DNA of 5,723 nucleotides from Betaproteobacteria bacterium. Lineage in GTDB: Bacteria > Pseudomonadota > Gammaproteobacteria > Burkholderiales > SG8-41. The stretch spans positions 1-5,723 of the forward strand of contig JAIOOZ010000228.1 in the NCBI GenBank assembly GCA_021414185.1, given 5' to 3'. Within the stretch, counting starts at the first letter, position 1, and every line of letters begins with the position of its first letter. The notes under the pieces are model-generated. The model was not told where the DNA came from. It ran no database searches and saw only the letters and a list, made by a program, of their open reading frames with translations. A program made the translations under genes and the position numbers. This document shows positions 4,803 through 5,723 of the stretch, one piece after another.

Positions 4803-5508
4803 GTTCCAGGCGCGGCATTTCGGTTTCGATCCACGTTTCGACTTCGCGCGTCAGCGCATCGGCTTTCCTGCCGCGGCTGTCGATCGGTTTGCCGATGCTG
4901 ACCGTGATGGTGCCCGGGTACTTGCGGAAGGCGTGGCGCCCCCAGCACGTGCCCGCATTGTGCGCGACCGGCAGCACCGGCGCGCCCGCATGCACGGCAA
5001 TCGCAGCGCCACCGGTCTGATACGTGCCGCGCGCGCCCGGCGCCACGCGAGTGCCTTCGGGAAACACGATGATCCAGAAGCCGCGCGTCAGGCGATCCTT
5101 GCCTTGCGCGAGCATCTGCTTCAGCGCCCGCATGCCGGCGGTGCGATCGATTGCCACCGGCGACAGCATGGCGAGTCCCCAGCCGAAAAACGGGATCCAC
5201 AGCAGTTCGCGCTTGATCACATAGACCTGCGGCGGAAAAATTACCTGGAACGCGAGCGTTTCCCACGCCGACTGGTGTTTGGACAGCACGACGCACGCCT
5301 GGGCAGGGACATTCTCCGCGCCCAGCACCCGGTAACGGATGCCGCAAATGGTTTCGGCGCCCCACAGAACCAGCCGCGTCCAGGTAGTGATGACGCGATA
5401 GCGCGTGAATGGGTCGAAAGGAAACGTCAGCAGCGAGATGACCGCGAACGGCGGCGTAATGACGATCTGGAACGCTGCAAACAGGCAGGAGCGCAGCAAG
5501 ACGCTCAT
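4789..5508 (-). CDS. plsC: 1-acyl-sn-glycerol-3-phosphate acyltransferase
   Basis: PlsC (EC 2.3.1.51) transfers an acyl chain to lysophosphatidic acid, giving phosphatidic acid at the inner membrane, the second acylation of phospholipid synthesis. The 239-residue protein starts with a hydrophobic segment (about 8-30). The catalytic block is SKHQSAWE (76-83), the H-x4-D motif in an H-x4-E form. Then come KRELLWIPFFGWGL (99-112), the VAIDR block (118-122), IVFPEGTR (147-154), the glycerol-phosphate-binding motif, and a VLPVAHNAG block (178-186). The ATG overlaps the gmhB stop as ATGA, which fixes the start. The end overlaps the metallopeptidase gene by 14 bases. A paralogue acting on lyso-ornithine lipids or LPS acyl chains is conceivable, but the gene order favours plain PlsC. 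Confidence 0.92.
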   Translation of the reverse strand: MSVLLRSCLFAAFQIVITPPFAVISLLTFPFDPFTRYRVITTWTRLVLWGAETICGIRYRVLGAENVPAQACVVLSKHQSAWETLAFQVIFPPQVYVIKRELLWIPFFGWGLAMLSPVAIDRTAGMRALKQMLAQGKDRLTRGFWIIVFPEGTRVAPGARGTYQTGGAAIAVHAGAPVLPVAHNAGTCWGRHAFRKYPGTITVSIGKPIDSRGRKADALTREVETWIETEMPRLEHGRA

Positions 5509-5723
5509 TGCGTGATGGACTTCACTGCCTCATCGAGGTCGTCAAAGGTCTGGGTATGCGGCGGCAGGCCGCCATTCGCGGCGGTCTGCCTGCCTTTGCC
5601 CGTCAGCACCAGCACAGGCTTGCCTTCTACCGCAGCCGCCGCCTGCAGATCGCGCAGCGAGTCGCCGATGCAGGGCACGCCCGCCAGTTCGGTATTGAAG
5701 CGGTGCGCGATGTCTTCCAGCAG
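5505..5723 (-). CDS. gmhB: D-glycero-beta-D-manno-heptose-1,7-bisphosphate 7-phosphatase, C-terminal part
   Basis: The last 72 residues and TGA of a gene that begins beyond the window's right edge. The visible part starts LLEDIAHRFN, continues LAGVPCIGDSLRDLQAA, then KPVLVLTGKGRQT and ends DDLDEAVKSITQ. GDSLRDLQAA is HAD motif IV, which places the Mg2+-binding Asp, and VLVLTGKG after it is typical of the GmhB/HisB-N subgroup. GmhB removes the 7-phosphate from heptose bisphosphate in the ADP-heptose pathway for LPS inner core. The nucleophile DxD motif is outside the window, so identification rests on the tail and on the neighbour plsC, with which it overlaps as ATGA; gmhB-plsC pairs are typical of Betaproteobacteria. 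Another HAD phosphatase of the histidinol-phosphatase type cannot be fully excluded. Confidence 0.85.
   Translation of the reverse strand: MLEDIAHRFNTELAGVPCIGDSLRDLQAAAAVEGKPVLVLTGKGRQTAANGGLPPHTQTFDDLDEAVKSITQ

Noticed and set aside
1..5723. tRNA, rRNA, CRISPR array, transposase or attachment site
   Set aside because: No cloverleaf, no regularly spaced repeats, no transposase-like protein and no terminal repeats with target duplication were seen on either strand.

Overview
The window looks like chromosomal DNA of a betaproteobacterium (Burkholderiales or Nitrosomonadales type). The genes are GC-rich, and two small neighbourhoods are familiar from that class: a YifL/LptM-type lipoprotein directly before lysA, and gmhB-plsC-YgjP-like metallopeptidase in tandem. 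The taxonomic call is inference from gene order and protein flavour; no rRNA or other marker is present.

Layout. (1) 1-1507, plus strand, is a tightly packed three-gene unit. It holds the end of a COG4315-type secreted lipoprotein, an ECF sigma factor whose GTG start shares one base with the lipoprotein stop, and a membrane anti-sigma factor joined by an ATGA overlap. An intrinsic terminator follows at 1517-1539. (2) 1540-2193 has no convincing gene but is rich in inverted repeats, including a perfect 15-bp pair with competing hairpins. (3) 2194-2244, minus strand, is a 16-residue Lys/Ala peptide gene with a near-perfect Shine-Dalgarno. It has a hairpin behind it, and upstream lie candidate promoters and a 14-bp perfect palindrome. 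(4) 2588-3984, minus strand, is lptM-lysA, overlapping as GTGA. (5) 4041-5723, minus strand, runs (in transcription order) gmhB (C-terminal part only), plsC and the YgjP-like metallopeptidase, with overlapping ends.

How the genes work together. The sigma/anti-sigma pair is a classic cell-surface signalling module; the co-transcribed lipoprotein is probably part of the envelope response it controls. LptM, GmhB and PlsC all serve outer-membrane or phospholipid biogenesis (LPS transporter assembly, heptose for LPS core, phosphatidate). LysA makes L-lysine from meso-diaminopimelate. The conserved genes are ordinary. The unexplained material is in the roughly 1.1 kb between the anti-sigma gene and lysA, chiefly the Lys-rich microprotein and the hairpin-rich non-coding DNA.
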